In this document: one piece after another, positions 35,264-44,972 of the stretch
Layout of the letters: every line of letters starts with the position of its first letter
Position numbering within the stretch: the stretch's first letter is position 1
Origin: an uncultured Lachnospiraceae bacterium
Lineage (GTDB): Bacteria; Bacillota; Clostridia; Lachnospirales; Lachnospiraceae
Assembly (NCBI GenBank): GCA_934317005.1
Contig: CAKREB010000007.1
Location: forward strand, 96,458 to 160,457
DNA: 64,000 nucleotides
Direction of reading: 5' to 3'
Position numbers and translations under genes: made by a program
Notes under the pieces: model-generated
Databases searched by the model: none
Told to the model about the DNA's origin: nothing
Seen by the model: only the letters and a program-made list of their open reading frames with translations

Positions 35264-35285
35264 GGGGAATGCAACAGCATTCCCC
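35264..35285 (-). terminator. Terminator of rpsA
   Basis: GGGGAATGC-AACA-GCATTCCCC is a perfect 9-bp stem; on the minus strand it is followed by six T (35263-35258). It lies 15 bp after the rpsA stop. The GAATGC/GCATTC core equals that of the hairpin at 13741-13764. Confidence 0.9.
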
Positions 35286-35300
35286 CCTATATCATTCATC

Positions 35301-36404
35301 TTACTCTTCTGTTGCAGCCTCATCCTCAGCTGTATCTTCAGAGTCATTTAATAATGCTTTAATGCTTAAGCTGATCTTATGATCCTCTTTCTTGAAATCA
35401 ACAACCTTAGCTTCGATTTCCTGACCAACCTTTAATACATCAGAAGGCTTCTCAACATGATCTCTTGAAATCTGTGAAACATGAAGAAGTGCGTCTACAC
35501 CAGGCTCTAACTCAACGAATGCACCAAAGTCTGCCATTCTTGCAACTTTACCCTTTACTGTAGTTCCTACACTGTACTTCTCTTCTGCATGTAACCATGG
35601 ATTCTGATCTTCAAACTTCAAGCTTAATGCAATCTTGTCATCCTTGATGTCCTTGATCAATACCTTAGTAGTATCGCCAACGTTAAATACCTTCTTAGGA
35701 TTCTCTACACGTCCCCAAGACATCTCTGAAATATGAAGGAGACCATCTGCTCCACCTAAATCGATGAATGCACCGAAGTCTGTTAAGTTCTTAACAGTAC
35801 CTTCCACAACATCACCAACATGGATTCTCTCAAATAAAGCTTCCTGCTGTTTCTTCTTCTCAGCAACTAAGAGCTGCTTTCTATCACCAATGATTCTTCT
35901 CTTCTTAGGATTGAACTCTGTAATAACGAACTCAATCTCCTGTCCTGCATACTTAGATAAATCTTTCTCATAAGTATCTGATACAAGGCTTGCAGGAATA
36001 AATACCTTAGTTTCATCAACAACAACACTTAAACCACCTGATAAAACAGCGGAAACAGTTGCCTTTAATACTTCTTTGTTCTCAAATGCTTCTTTGATAC
36101 GTTCGTTACTCTTTTCCTGAGCAAGACGTCTGTAAGTAAGAAGTACCTGACCTTCCCCATCGTTTACCTTTAAGACTTTTGCCTTCATGACATCGCCTTC
36201 TTTAACAACAGTAGTAAGATCAACCGGCTGATTGCTGTATTCACTCTTTGTGATGATACCATCAGCTTTGTAACCGATATTTAAAACGATCTCGTCTTCC
36301 TTAACGCTGATAACTGTCCCTTCTACAATGTCCCCATTGTGGATTGTTACTAATGATTCTTCCAATAACTGTTCAAACTCATTGTTCTGATTTGTGTCTG
36401 ACAT
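35301..36404 (-). CDS. rpsA: Ribosomal protein S1-like, four S1 domains
   Basis: 367 residues with four S1 repeats: about 20-85 (GDIVEGTVISVKEDEIVLNI), 103-168, 188-256 (GDVVEGTVKNLTDFGAFIDL) and 273-342 (GTTVKGKVARMADFGAFVEL), then an acidic tail. Domains 3 and 4 carry the RNA-binding FGAF core. It binds mRNA at the ribosome, though in Firmicutes S1 proteins are shorter than in E. coli. AAGGAGG lies 9 nt before the ATG. The start overlaps the ispH 3' end by 26 nt in another frame. Confidence 0.93.
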   Translation of the reverse strand: MSDTNQNNEFEQLLEESLVTIHNGDIVEGTVISVKEDEIVLNIGYKADGIITKSEYSNQPVDLTTVVKEGDVMKAKVLKVNDGEGQVLLTYRRLAQEKSNERIKEAFENKEVLKATVSAVLSGGLSVVVDETKVFIPASLVSDTYEKDLSKYAGQEIEFVITEFNPKKRRIIGDRKQLLVAEKKKQQEALFERIHVGDVVEGTVKNLTDFGAFIDLGGADGLLHISEMSWGRVENPKKVFNVGDTTKVLIKDIKDDKIALSLKFEDQNPWLHAEEKYSVGTTVKGKVARMADFGAFVELEPGVDALLHVSQISRDHVEKPSDVLKVGQEIEAKVVDFKKEDHKISLSIKALLNDSEDTAEDEAATEE

Positions 36405-37233
36405 ATGATTGAACCTCCTTAATAATATTATTTGGGGTTGAAGCCCCGGCAGTAATACCCACGCTACGAAAGGACTTAAAAAGTTTCAAATCCAGGTCAT
36501 CAAGTGTCTGTATAAAATGTGTGTTCTCGCACTCAGCCCTGCATATTTCATACAGCTTCTGGGTGTTTGAACTATGTTTTCCACCTATCACTATCATCGC
36601 GTCGGATTTCCTCGCAATGGTACCCGCTTCTGTCTGACGCTCTTCGGTAGCGTTGCAAATTGTATTCATAACAATAGTATCATAACTCTTTTTGGAGAAA
36701 ATATCAACTATATCTTCGAATTTCTTGTAATTAAATGTCGTTTGTGCCACAATACAGACCTTCTGAGTCTGTTCAAATGTACATTTTTCTGCCTCCTGCA
36801 CGGATTCGATCACGGTACATTGATTGTCGCACCAGCCACAGATTCCTTCTACTTCCGGATGTGTTCTGCTGCCTACTACAATAATTTCATACCCTTCTTC
36901 TTTTTTTGTCTGCACGATCGTGTGGATTTTTTTTACAAATGGGCAGGTTGCATCTATAATCTGTACATTTTTCTTTGCAAGCTTTTCATACAATGCTTTT
37001 GTGATTCCATGAGAGCGTATGATAACTGTCGCATCCTCACCCTCTTTCAGATCATCTACAGAGTGCAGCACCTGTACACCCTTTTTCTCCAAATCTTCTA
37101 CCACCTGTTCATTATGAATGATCGGTCCGAGTGTATATACCTTTTTTTCCTTTTCTGCCTCTGCATACACCATATCTACTGCACGCCTGACACCAAAACA
37201 AAATCCCGCACTCTTTGCAACTACAACTTCCAT
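36379..37233 (-). CDS. ispH: 4-hydroxy-3-methylbut-2-enyl diphosphate reductase
   Basis: 284 residues, normal length. Three Fe-S cysteines are visible: AGFCFGVRRAVDM (about 12), DATCPFVKKIH (about 96) and NTICNATEERQTEA (about 192). It makes IPP and DMAPP in the last step of the MEP pathway. In many Clostridia it is fused to S1; here it overlaps rpsA out of frame instead. Upstream is cmk (42 nt). Confidence 0.96.
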   Translation of the reverse strand: MEVVVAKSAGFCFGVRRAVDMVYAEAEKEKKVYTLGPIIHNEQVVEDLEKKGVQVLHSVDDLKEGEDATVIIRSHGITKALYEKLAKKNVQIIDATCPFVKKIHTIVQTKKEEGYEIIVVGSRTHPEVEGICGWCDNQCTVIESVQEAEKCTFEQTQKVCIVAQTTFNYKKFEDIVDIFSKKSYDTIVMNTICNATEERQTEAGTIARKSDAMIVIGGKHSSNTQKLYEICRAECENTHFIQTLDDLDLKLFKSFRSVGITAGASTPNNIIKEVQSYVRHKSEQ

Positions 37234-37275
37234 CGGTTACTGTTCCTTTCCTCTGACAAAGTCTGTTTTGTCATG

Positions 37276-37935
37276 CTATCTTTCTTTATATAAGGATACT
37301 ACCCGTTCCACCACTTCCTCTATAGTCATATCTGATGCGTCTACAAGCACAGCATCCTCTGCCTGACGAAGTGGCGCAACTTCACGATTCATATCCTGTC
37401 TGTCGCGGGCAATAATATCTTTTTCAATCTGAGCAAGATCGCAGGAAATTCCTCTCTCCTGCTGCTCTTTATATCTTCTTCTGGCGCGCTCTGCTGAGCT
37501 TGCTGTCAGATATACCTTAAGATCTGCATTTGGCAGTACACAGGTTCCGATATCCCGTCCATCCATGATCACATCCTTCTTTTCTGCCAGCTCCCGCTGT
37601 AAACTTAACAGCTTCTCTCTGACAACAGGATATTTAGAAGTGTCGGAAGTCATCATGCTGACTTCCTCTGTACGGATCAGTCCATTTACATTCTCTCCAT
37701 TTAAGATTACCTGCTGTTCCCCATCCTTATAATCAAGTGACACGTTAATCTGTGGACACGCCTGTGCAATCTTTTCTTCATCCTTCGCATCAACATGATT
37801 GCGCAGAAAATATAACGCCATAGAACGATACATCGCTCCGGTATCCACGTAAATAAATCCTAGCTGCTTTGCTACTCTTTTTGCAATTGTGCTTTTTCCT
37901 GCGCCTGCAGGTCCATCTATTGCGATACTATGCAT
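37276..37935 (-). CDS. cmk: Cytidylate kinase
   Basis: 219 residues. P-loop IDGPAGAGKSTIAKRVAKQL followed by FIYVDTGAMYRSMAL, and DVIMDGRDIGTCVLPNADLK, the CMP-kinase signature. It phosphorylates CMP and dCMP. It sits in the flavoprotein-cmk-ispH-rpsA order seen in many Clostridia. Confidence 0.96.
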   Translation of the reverse strand: MHSIAIDGPAGAGKSTIAKRVAKQLGFIYVDTGAMYRSMALYFLRNHVDAKDEEKIAQACPQINVSLDYKDGEQQVILNGENVNGLIRTEEVSMMTSDTSKYPVVREKLLSLQRELAEKKDVIMDGRDIGTCVLPNADLKVYLTASSAERARRRYKEQQERGISCDLAQIEKDIIARDRQDMNREVAPLRQAEDAVLVDASDMTIEEVVERVVSLYKER

Positions 37936-38029
37936 CTTTTTCCTCTTTTCCGCAGATTTCTCTGCTTTTTCATTTTATACTAACTTTATCATATATTTTT
38001 TATTCATATAATAAAGTAATTTTGTCTTA

Positions 38030-39280
38030 TCAGCCTTTATCTTCTATCGAAATTCCGGCAAGATAACCGGTAGACCATGCAATCTGTAAGTTAAAACCAC
38101 CCGTTCTGGCATCAAGATCTAACACCTCTCCGGCAAAATATAAACCTGACACTTTTTTTGCCTCCATCGTGGCAGGATTAATCTCCTTTACGGATACTCC
38201 CCCTCTTGTAATGATTGCTTCCTGATATCCTCTGAGACCTGTAACGGTAAATGGAAATGCCTTTAGTAATTCCAAAAGTCGTAGACGCTCTTTTTTTGTT
38301 ATCTCATTGACCTTTTTTTCCGGTGGGATTTCTGACAGCTTTATGATAACCGGTATCATCTTTGCCGGTAACAGTTTTCCAAGACTATTTTTAAAATAGC
38401 TGTTACTGCATTCCTTAAAATCCCGGATCAGCCGTTCATCCATCTGTTGCGCCGAAAGCGCCGGTTTCAGGTCAATCTGCGCACAGATATGTTCTGATGC
38501 ATATCTGCTGCCACTGATCACACTGCTTGCCGAGAGAACTAACGGTCCACTCACCCCAAAGTGTGTAAATAACATTTCGCCCATTTCTTCAAACAGCACC
38601 TTTTTTCCACTGCGAATGGATAAGGTTACATTTTTTAAAGACAGCCCCTGCATCTGCATAATATAATCTTCCTGTACATGAAATGGTACTAAGGAGGGAC
38701 TTGTCTGTGTCACGGTGATACCGGCACTTTCAGCAAAACGATATCCATCCCCTGTTGAGCCGGTAGACGGATACGACATGCCGCCTGTTGCCACCACTAC
38801 AGCATCTGCCCTCTCGTCATGCACATCCTTTCCATGCTTTAGCACAACACCACAGCAGTGACCGTCTTCGATTAAAATATCTTTTACTTCTGTATGAAGC
38901 AAGATTTCTACCTTTCTCTTTTCCAGTGCATGCTGTAACGTACGGATAACGTCAGATGACTTGTCCGAAACTGGAAAAACTCTCTCCCCACGCTCTGTCT
39001 TTAAGTGTAACCCTTCTTTTTCAAACAGATCCATCGTTGCAGCACTATCTAACGTATAAAAGGCACTGTACAGAAATTTCGGATTTCGCATGACATTTTT
39101 TAACAGCTGTTCTACATCACTGTTGTTTGTTACATTACAGCGTCCCTTACCTGTGATATAAACCTTTTTTCCAAGCTTTTCATTTTTTTCACAAAGCAGC
39201 ACGTTATGACCTGCATCTGCTGCACCAAGGGCAGCCATCATGCCGGCAGCACCGCCTCCTATGACTATGACTTTACTCAC
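38030..39280 (-). CDS. HI0933-family FAD-binding oxidoreductase
   Basis: 416 residues. N-terminal FAD motif VIVIGGGAAGMMAALGAADA, then KKVYITGKGRCNVTNNSDVE and a C-terminal LYFAGEVLDLDARTGGFNLQ. The family (also named aminoacetone oxidase or BaiN-like) is widespread, and its physiological reaction is uncertain. It overlaps cinA-C by 8 nt and precedes cmk, a conserved neighbourhood. Confidence 0.9.
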   Translation of the reverse strand: MSKVIVIGGGAAGMMAALGAADAGHNVLLCEKNEKLGKKVYITGKGRCNVTNNSDVEQLLKNVMRNPKFLYSAFYTLDSAATMDLFEKEGLHLKTERGERVFPVSDKSSDVIRTLQHALEKRKVEILLHTEVKDILIEDGHCCGVVLKHGKDVHDERADAVVVATGGMSYPSTGSTGDGYRFAESAGITVTQTSPSLVPFHVQEDYIMQMQGLSLKNVTLSIRSGKKVLFEEMGEMLFTHFGVSGPLVLSASSVISGSRYASEHICAQIDLKPALSAQQMDERLIRDFKECSNSYFKNSLGKLLPAKMIPVIIKLSEIPPEKKVNEITKKERLRLLELLKAFPFTVTGLRGYQEAIITRGGVSVKEINPATMEAKKVSGLYFAGEVLDLDARTGGFNLQIAWSTGYLAGISIEDKG

Positions 39281-39752
39281 CTTTTGTTATCCTTTCCAAA
39301 GCAAAACGGATAGCTTCGTTTGCAGCCTGCCGTCGAACTTCCTTTCGGCTTCCCGCAAAAAGGTATTTTTTCGCTTCTACTTTTCCCTGAAAATAAGTAC
39401 CTATATAAACTGTACCTGCTTTCGTTCCATCCTCTGCATCATCCGGTCCTGCATATCCTGTCACAGAAACAGCAACCTCTGCTCCACTTTTCTGATGTGC
39501 CCCCTGTGCCATCTGCTCTGCAACCTGCGCACTTACTACCGTATATGCTTCGATGGTTTCTTTCGATACACCCAAAAGCTTTTCCTTTACACGGTTAGAA
39601 TACGTCACATAACCTTCTTCAAAAACCTCCGATGCCCCTGGTATGTCTACAATCGAAGCTGCGACCATCCCGGCAGTGCAGGATTCTGCTGTGGAAATAT
39701 GATATTTTTTCTGCTTAAGGATTGCTACCAGTTGTTCATTACATGTTTCCAT
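39273..39752 (-). CDS. CinA C-terminal domain amidohydrolase (PncC-like)
   Basis: 159 residues. Typical start ISTAESCTAGMVAASIVDIP (Ser/Cys catalytic region) and AVSVTGYAGPDDAEDGTKAG. It deamidates nicotinamide mononucleotide in the NAD salvage pathway in characterised members. It is the stand-alone C-terminal module without the CinA N-terminal domain. The 3' end overlaps the flavoprotein; the 5' end overlaps pgsA by 14 nt. Confidence 0.9.
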   Translation of the reverse strand: METCNEQLVAILKQKKYHISTAESCTAGMVAASIVDIPGASEVFEEGYVTYSNRVKEKLLGVSKETIEAYTVVSAQVAEQMAQGAHQKSGAEVAVSVTGYAGPDDAEDGTKAGTVYIGTYFQGKVEAKKYLFAGSRKEVRRQAANEAIRFALERITKGE

Positions 39753-40287
39753 CGTCTAGCACCTTCCAGTTTTTCCATAAATAATCAACCAGTGAAACCA
39801 CAGTAAGGATGATTGCCGTATAAATGAAAATGTATTCTATCACATTGATCACAGCACCTTCAAAATTAAGGATCAACAAAATAGACATAAGCATCTGTAC
39901 AACAGTCTTAATCTTTCCCCACCAACTTGCGGCGATTACCACACCGGCATCCGATGCTACCAAACGGAATCCACTGATAATAAAGTCACGGCTGATGATC
40001 ACGATCACGCCCCATGCCGGCATAGGATTATCCGGTGCAGCTACAAAACACACCAGCGCAGAGCATACTAACAGTTTGTCTGCTAACGGATCTACAAACT
40101 TTCCAAAGTTTGAAACCAGATTATACTTTCTGGCAAGATAACCGTCTAGCGTATCTGTCAGACTTGCCACAATGAAAATCCCTGCTGCAATATAATTTGA
40201 ATAAGCCACATAGTCTGTCAGCATAAAAAATACAAAGAAAGGAATCAGGATAATTCTGATCATTGTTATTTTGTTTGGTAAATTCAT
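39739..40287 (-). CDS. pgsA: CDP-diacylglycerol-glycerol-3-phosphate 3-phosphatidyltransferase
   Basis: 182 residues from ATG at 40287 (MNLPNKITMIRIILIPFF), with AGGAGAG upstream. The CDP-alcohol transferase motif is present: DTLDGYLARKYN, then GKFVDPLADK. Several membrane helices. First step of phosphatidylglycerol synthesis. It follows rimO closely (10 nt), with cinA-C overlapping its end. Confidence 0.94.
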   Translation of the reverse strand: MNLPNKITMIRIILIPFFVFFMLTDYVAYSNYIAAGIFIVASLTDTLDGYLARKYNLVSNFGKFVDPLADKLLVCSALVCFVAAPDNPMPAWGVIVIISRDFIISGFRLVASDAGVVIAASWWGKIKTVVQMLMSILLILNFEGAVINVIEYIFIYTAIILTVVSLVDYLWKNWKVLDDGNM

Positions 40288-40297
40288 ATCATCTCTC

Positions 40298-41632
40298 CTA
40301 TTCTTCAATAATTTTCCCTATCAAATCATATCCCTTTGCCCCAACAATTTCAACCGTAAGAAAATCTCCCGACATCAGGTTCCAGTCACTATTGACAAAA
40401 ACATATCCATCCACATCCGGTGCGTCCATATATGTTCTTGCAATATATACCCCCTCCTCCGGCAGTCTTCCTTCAATCATAACATCCAAAACTCTGCCAA
40501 CCTGCTCTTTGCTTTTGGCAAATGCAATTTCCTGCTGCAGACGCATGATCTCATCTTTTCGAGCCTCTTTGATCTCTTCATCAATCTGCTCTTCAAACTC
40601 AGCAGCCGGCGTATCCTCTTCCTGTGAATATGGAAAGACACCTAATCTGTCAAATTTCATTTCTTTCACAAACTGTCTGAGCTCTTCAAAGTCTTCTTCT
40701 GTTTCACCCGGAAATCCTGTGATCAACGTTGTACGAAGAGCAATATCCGGAATTTTTTTGCGAAGCTTTCCTACTATATCAATAATCTCCTGCTGATCGG
40801 TATATCGTCCCATTCTCTTTAATATATGATCTGCACCATGCTGGATCGGTATATCCAGATAATGGCAGACCTTTGGAAGTCTGGCAATCGCATTGATCAA
40901 TTCTGATGTGATCTCCTCAGGATAACAATACAGAATACGAATCCATCTTAGATCCTCAATGGCTGATAATTCTTCTAAAAGTTTTGGCAGACTTTTCTTT
41001 CCATACAGATCTTTTCCATATAAAGTTGTTTCCTGCGCGACCAAAATCAGTTCCTTTGCTCCATTCTGTACCAGATGACGTGCCTGCGCAACCAGATTTT
41101 CCATCGGAACACTCCGATATTTTCCACGTACCTTTGGTATGATGCAATATGTGCAGCATTTATCGCAGCCTTCCGCAATCTTTAGATATGCAAAATATCC
41201 TCCCGACATACTGTCACGGTCAGTCAGAGGCTTTGGCAGATAATCAATGCTTTCCAAGTGCTCTGTCACATGACCCTTTTGTTTTAATCCCTCTTCAATC
41301 GCAGCATTCAAGGCCTCATATCCCATCGTGCCAATGATCACATCTACCTCCGGAATTTCCTCCTGTATCTCATTATGATAACGCTGCGCCAGACATCCTG
41401 CTGCCACCAAAAGCTTACAGTTTGCACTTTCCTTATATTCCGCCATAGAAAGCAGTGTATTGATGCTTTCTTCCTTAGCATCACCAATAAAGCAGCAGGT
41501 ATTGACTACGATCACATCTGCCAATGTTTCATCATCAATGATCTGATGACCAGCCTTTCTAAGACCGGTAATCATCATCTCACTGTCTACCAGATTCTTG
41601 TCGCAGCCCAATGAAACAAAATATATTTTCAA
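40298..41632 (-). CDS. rimO: Ribosomal protein S12 methylthiotransferase RimO
   Basis: 444 residues, likely starting at TTG 41632 (protein begins KIYFVSLGCDKNLVDSEMM after the initiator), with GAGGAA 8 nt upstream; the frame continues to 41695 without support. N-terminal cluster cysteines in SLGCDKN, NTCCFIG and AAGCLAQ; radical SAM cluster EGCDKCCTYCIIP; TRAM domain at the end. It adds a methylthio group to Asp of S12. The window also holds the tRNA paralogue miaB. Confidence 0.94.
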   Translation of the reverse strand: MKIYFVSLGCDKNLVDSEMMITGLRKAGHQIIDDETLADVIVVNTCCFIGDAKEESINTLLSMAEYKESANCKLLVAAGCLAQRYHNEIQEEIPEVDVIIGTMGYEALNAAIEEGLKQKGHVTEHLESIDYLPKPLTDRDSMSGGYFAYLKIAEGCDKCCTYCIIPKVRGKYRSVPMENLVAQARHLVQNGAKELILVAQETTLYGKDLYGKKSLPKLLEELSAIEDLRWIRILYCYPEEITSELINAIARLPKVCHYLDIPIQHGADHILKRMGRYTDQQEIIDIVGKLRKKIPDIALRTTLITGFPGETEEDFEELRQFVKEMKFDRLGVFPYSQEEDTPAAEFEEQIDEEIKEARKDEIMRLQQEIAFAKSKEQVGRVLDVMIEGRLPEEGVYIARTYMDAPDVDGYVFVNSDWNLMSGDFLTVEIVGAKGYDLIGKIIEE

Positions 41633-41661
41633 AACCGTTTCCTCACAATCCTTCGTTTTAC

Positions 41662-42510
41662 TTATTCCTGATCCATCAATGCAGATTCTAAGCAATTATG
41701 CATCAGCATAGCAATCGTCATCGGTCCAACCCCACCCGGAACCGGTGTGATTGCACTTGCTTTTTCCTTTGCTGACTCAAAATCAACATCTCCACAAAGC
41801 TTTCCATTTTCATCTCTGTCCATTCCTACATCAATGACAACAGCACCTTCTTTGATATAATCTGCATCAATCATTTTTGTCTTTCCAATGGCAACCACCA
41901 GAATATCTGCACGGCGTGTCACTGCCTTTAGATCTGCTGTGTGCGAATGACACACTGTTACCGTTCCGTTTTCACGAAGCAAAAGAAGTGCCATAGGCTT
42001 TCCGACAATATTGCTTCTGCCGACGATCACGCACTCTTTTCCATCAATTGCGATATTAGAACGCTTCAACAACTGAATGATACCTGCCGGTGTACAGGAA
42101 ACGAATCCTTTCTGGCCAATGCTTAACGCACCGACACTCTGTGGATGAAAACCGTCTACATCCTTTTTCGGACTGATCGTGCGGATCACTTTGTCCTCAT
42201 CAATGTGCTTTGGAAGCGGAAGCTGTACCAAAATGCCGTTTACTTCCTTCTTTTCATTTAATTTCCGTACTAATTGTAACAATTCTTCCTCTGTTGTTTC
42301 TTCCGGAAGTTCATAGGCAAGAGATTCGATGCCTACATAAGCACACGCCTTCTTTTTATTGCCAACATACACAGTAGAAGCCGGATTGTTTCCCACCTGG
42401 ATCACTGCCAGACATACAGAAACTCCCTTTTTCTTTAACTGTGCTACTTTTTCTTTTACTTCATCCTTGATTTCCTGTGAAATCTTTTTTCCATCAATAA
42501 TCGTTGTCAT
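41662..42510 (-). CDS. folD: Methylenetetrahydrofolate dehydrogenase/cyclohydrolase
   Basis: 282 residues. Motifs: VYVGNKKKACAYVGIESL (catalytic Lys), GILVQLPLPKHIDEDKVI, VIVGRSNIVGKPMALLLL, and C-terminal ITPVPGGVGPMTIAMLMHN. Bifunctional one-carbon enzyme making 10-formyl-THF. Single gene between rimO and a nucleoside kinase. Confidence 0.96.
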   Translation of the reverse strand: MTTIIDGKKISQEIKDEVKEKVAQLKKKGVSVCLAVIQVGNNPASTVYVGNKKKACAYVGIESLAYELPEETTEEELLQLVRKLNEKKEVNGILVQLPLPKHIDEDKVIRTISPKKDVDGFHPQSVGALSIGQKGFVSCTPAGIIQLLKRSNIAIDGKECVIVGRSNIVGKPMALLLLRENGTVTVCHSHTADLKAVTRRADILVVAIGKTKMIDADYIKEGAVVIDVGMDRDENGKLCGDVDFESAKEKASAITPVPGGVGPMTIAMLMHNCLESALMDQE

Positions 42511-42565
42511 ACTGTACCTCTCTTTATGTCATTCTAAATAATAGCTGTTATTGTTATCCAGATAT

Positions 42566-44227
42566 CTATACGTTAAAGATACTTCCTCCCACAAATTCGC
42601 GCATCAGCGAATTTTTAGGCACCTCTTCGCTACTGATACCGATAAAGTAATCTAAGAACTTTAATAATCTTTTTGCCTCAACATATTCCGGAATGTCTTT
42701 TGGAATACCAAACAATATAGATTCCGCATACGGCTTTAGCACCGCTAACTCGTAGATCAATGCAGAGTTAAACATTACGTCAGCCTCCTCCTGAAACGGA
42801 AAGATATACTGATCCTCTCCCCTTCGGACGGAAGGCCACATGGCAATTGTATTTGCCGCACTGGTTCCTCTTGTTCTGGCATCACGCACCATACGGCGGA
42901 TCAGACGGCCATCTGTTGTAGATATACGGTTATGCTCATCTATATTGATCTGTGTCAGCGCACTGATATAAATTTTAAACTTACTTTCCTTTGGCAGGGT
43001 ATAGGATAATTTATCATTTAATCCATGAATCCCCTCAATTACCAGAATATCATCTTTGCCAAGTTGTCTGTAGTCTCCTTTGTATTCTCTCTTACCGAGT
43101 ACAAAGTTAAATGTCGGAAGCTCTACACGCTTTCCTGCAAGAAGCTCTGTCATATCCTGATTAAACTGTTCTACATCAATTGCTTCCAGACACTCAAAAT
43201 TATATTTTCCATTTTCATCTAATGGAGTGTCTTCCCTGTTTTTAAAATAATTGTCCAAAGCAATCGGATGCGGTTTCAATCCATATGTGCGAAGCTGTAT
43301 GGAAAGTCTGTGTGAGAAGGAAGTTTTTCCGGAAGACGATGGGCCTGCGATCATAATAAACTTCCTGCTGCGATCTGCTGCAATCCTTCCTGCGATCTCT
43401 GCGATTTTTTTCTCCTGAAGAGCCTCCTGCACTAAGATCAGGTCAGAAGCGCCACCGTGTGCTATCACGTCGTTTAACGCTCCTACGGTATCTACATCCA
43501 CCATCTTACCCCAACTGCTTGCCTCCTGCAGGGTATGGAAAAGCTTTGGTCTGTCCTCAAACTCTTTTAAGACATTTGGTGCTTTCTGGTTTGGCATATG
43601 AAGCAGGAACCCGGCATCATATTTTTGCAGTGCAAAATACTTTAATACACCAGTTGACTCCGGCATATAGCCATAATAATAGTCCTCAAAGCCATCTAAG
43701 GTGTAGATATTAACCTTTGACACTCTGCGGTATTCAAACAATCTCTTTTTATCATACATCTTATGCCTGTCAAAAATCGCAAGCGCCTCTTCGGTGTCTA
43801 CCGAACGCTTCTCAAACGGAATATCTCTTTGTACCAGTTCTTCCATATATTCCTGCACTTTGCAAAGCAGCTCCTGCGTAATCTCTATTCCATCTGCTTC
43901 GCAGTAAATACTGTCACCTAACGAATGCTTGATAAATACATTCCGAAGCTTCTGTCCATCTGCAATGGCATAAAACGCACGAAGCATCAAAAGAGTAACA
44001 CCTCTGTCATATGTTTTATGTCCACTTCCGGTTGCCGTTGTCAAAAAGGCAATTTCGCAGTCATCCCACGTCTGCTTCGTCAGCTCGATTAACTTTCCGC
44101 GCTTCTGCGCTAAAATAATATCATATTCGTATTCCTTTTGATATTCTTTTGCGATTTCACCATATGTAATACCGGCTTCATATTCCCTGGTATCCGCTCC
44201 CACTGTTATTTTTATCTTTTTTCCCAT
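42566..44227 (-). CDS. Nucleoside (uridine) kinase with N-terminal TGS/SAD region
   Basis: 553 residues. The N-terminus (about 1-65) is TGS-like, followed by a threonyl-tRNA synthetase second-additional-domain-like part (about 65-240; IKHSLGDSIYCEADG). From about 280 a P-loop kinase of the uridine kinase/phosphoribulokinase type: IMIAGPSSSGKTSFSHRLSI, HPIALDNYFKNREDTPLDEN, ILVIEGIHGLNDKLSYTL. Such fusions are common in Clostridia and usually annotated nucleoside kinase; the natural substrate is not firmly known. Confidence 0.88.
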   Translation of the reverse strand: MGKKIKITVGADTREYEAGITYGEIAKEYQKEYEYDIILAQKRGKLIELTKQTWDDCEIAFLTTATGSGHKTYDRGVTLLMLRAFYAIADGQKLRNVFIKHSLGDSIYCEADGIEITQELLCKVQEYMEELVQRDIPFEKRSVDTEEALAIFDRHKMYDKKRLFEYRRVSKVNIYTLDGFEDYYYGYMPESTGVLKYFALQKYDAGFLLHMPNQKAPNVLKEFEDRPKLFHTLQEASSWGKMVDVDTVGALNDVIAHGGASDLILVQEALQEKKIAEIAGRIAADRSRKFIMIAGPSSSGKTSFSHRLSIQLRTYGLKPHPIALDNYFKNREDTPLDENGKYNFECLEAIDVEQFNQDMTELLAGKRVELPTFNFVLGKREYKGDYRQLGKDDILVIEGIHGLNDKLSYTLPKESKFKIYISALTQINIDEHNRISTTDGRLIRRMVRDARTRGTSAANTIAMWPSVRRGEDQYIFPFQEEADVMFNSALIYELAVLKPYAESILFGIPKDIPEYVEAKRLLKFLDYFIGISSEEVPKNSLMREFVGGSIFNV

Positions 44228-44261
44228 CGCATTCCCTCCGTTCCCGCTATCGAACGCATTG

Positions 44262-44972
44262 CTAACATTGCTTTTCGGTAGTTATTCTATGCATAACCTC
44301 TTCTAACTGTGACTTTTCCTGTTCTAATTTCTGATACCGTTTTCTTCCCTCTTCTGAAAGACCGGAAAACTTCATCTGTTCTATGACCTTTTCAACACGT
44401 TTTTTTTCTTTTTTAATATAGGAATGAAAGGTTTCCTTACCATCTTCTAACAGTCGCTTTCCATAAAGGTATTCTAAATCATCTGTATACTCTTCCTGAC
44501 CGGGAACCGCACGAATGATCACATAATATTTTCCCTGATCGAACACCATTTCTTCTGCTGCTATACAAAAGCCCAATTCATGGACACATTTGCGTACAAG
44601 ATGGATTTCAGACTGCGGCGACAGCACCCACTCCTTCGCTGTACAGACCACGTCCTTACTCTCCCGCAGTATCTTGCAGATCAATGCACCACCCATGCCA
44701 CTGATCAATATCGTATCTGCTTCGTGCTTTTCAAGTTTTTTTGCTCCATCGGACAGTCTTAACTGAATCTGTTCTGAAAGGTCATACTGCAAAACATGTT
44801 CCTTTGCCCGCTCCAGCGGTCCTTTTCCGATGTCCATTGCAATTGCCCCGACTGCCTTATGACTCTGCACCAGTTCAATCGCTGTAAAGCCATGATCACA
44901 GCCAATATCTGCCACCACTCCATTTGACAGCACATTTGCTGCTACTCTTTGTAAACGTTTGGATAAATGCAT
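44262..44972 (-). CDS. trmK: tRNA (adenine22-N1)-methyltransferase TrmK
   Basis: 236 residues. SAM motif VVADIGCDHGFTAIELVQ, then DTILISGMGGALICKILRE, a hallmark of the TrmK/COG2384 family, and a C-terminal coiled coil. It methylates A22 of tRNA. The start shares a base with the rpoD stop, the usual position after rpoD in Firmicutes. Confidence 0.92.
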   Translation of the reverse strand: MHLSKRLQRVAANVLSNGVVADIGCDHGFTAIELVQSHKAVGAIAMDIGKGPLERAKEHVLQYDLSEQIQLRLSDGAKKLEKHEADTILISGMGGALICKILRESKDVVCTAKEWVLSPQSEIHLVRKCVHELGFCIAAEEMVFDQGKYYVIIRAVPGQEEYTDDLEYLYGKRLLEDGKETFHSYIKKEKKRVEKVIEQMKFSGLSEEGRKRYQKLEQEKSQLEEVMHRITTEKQC

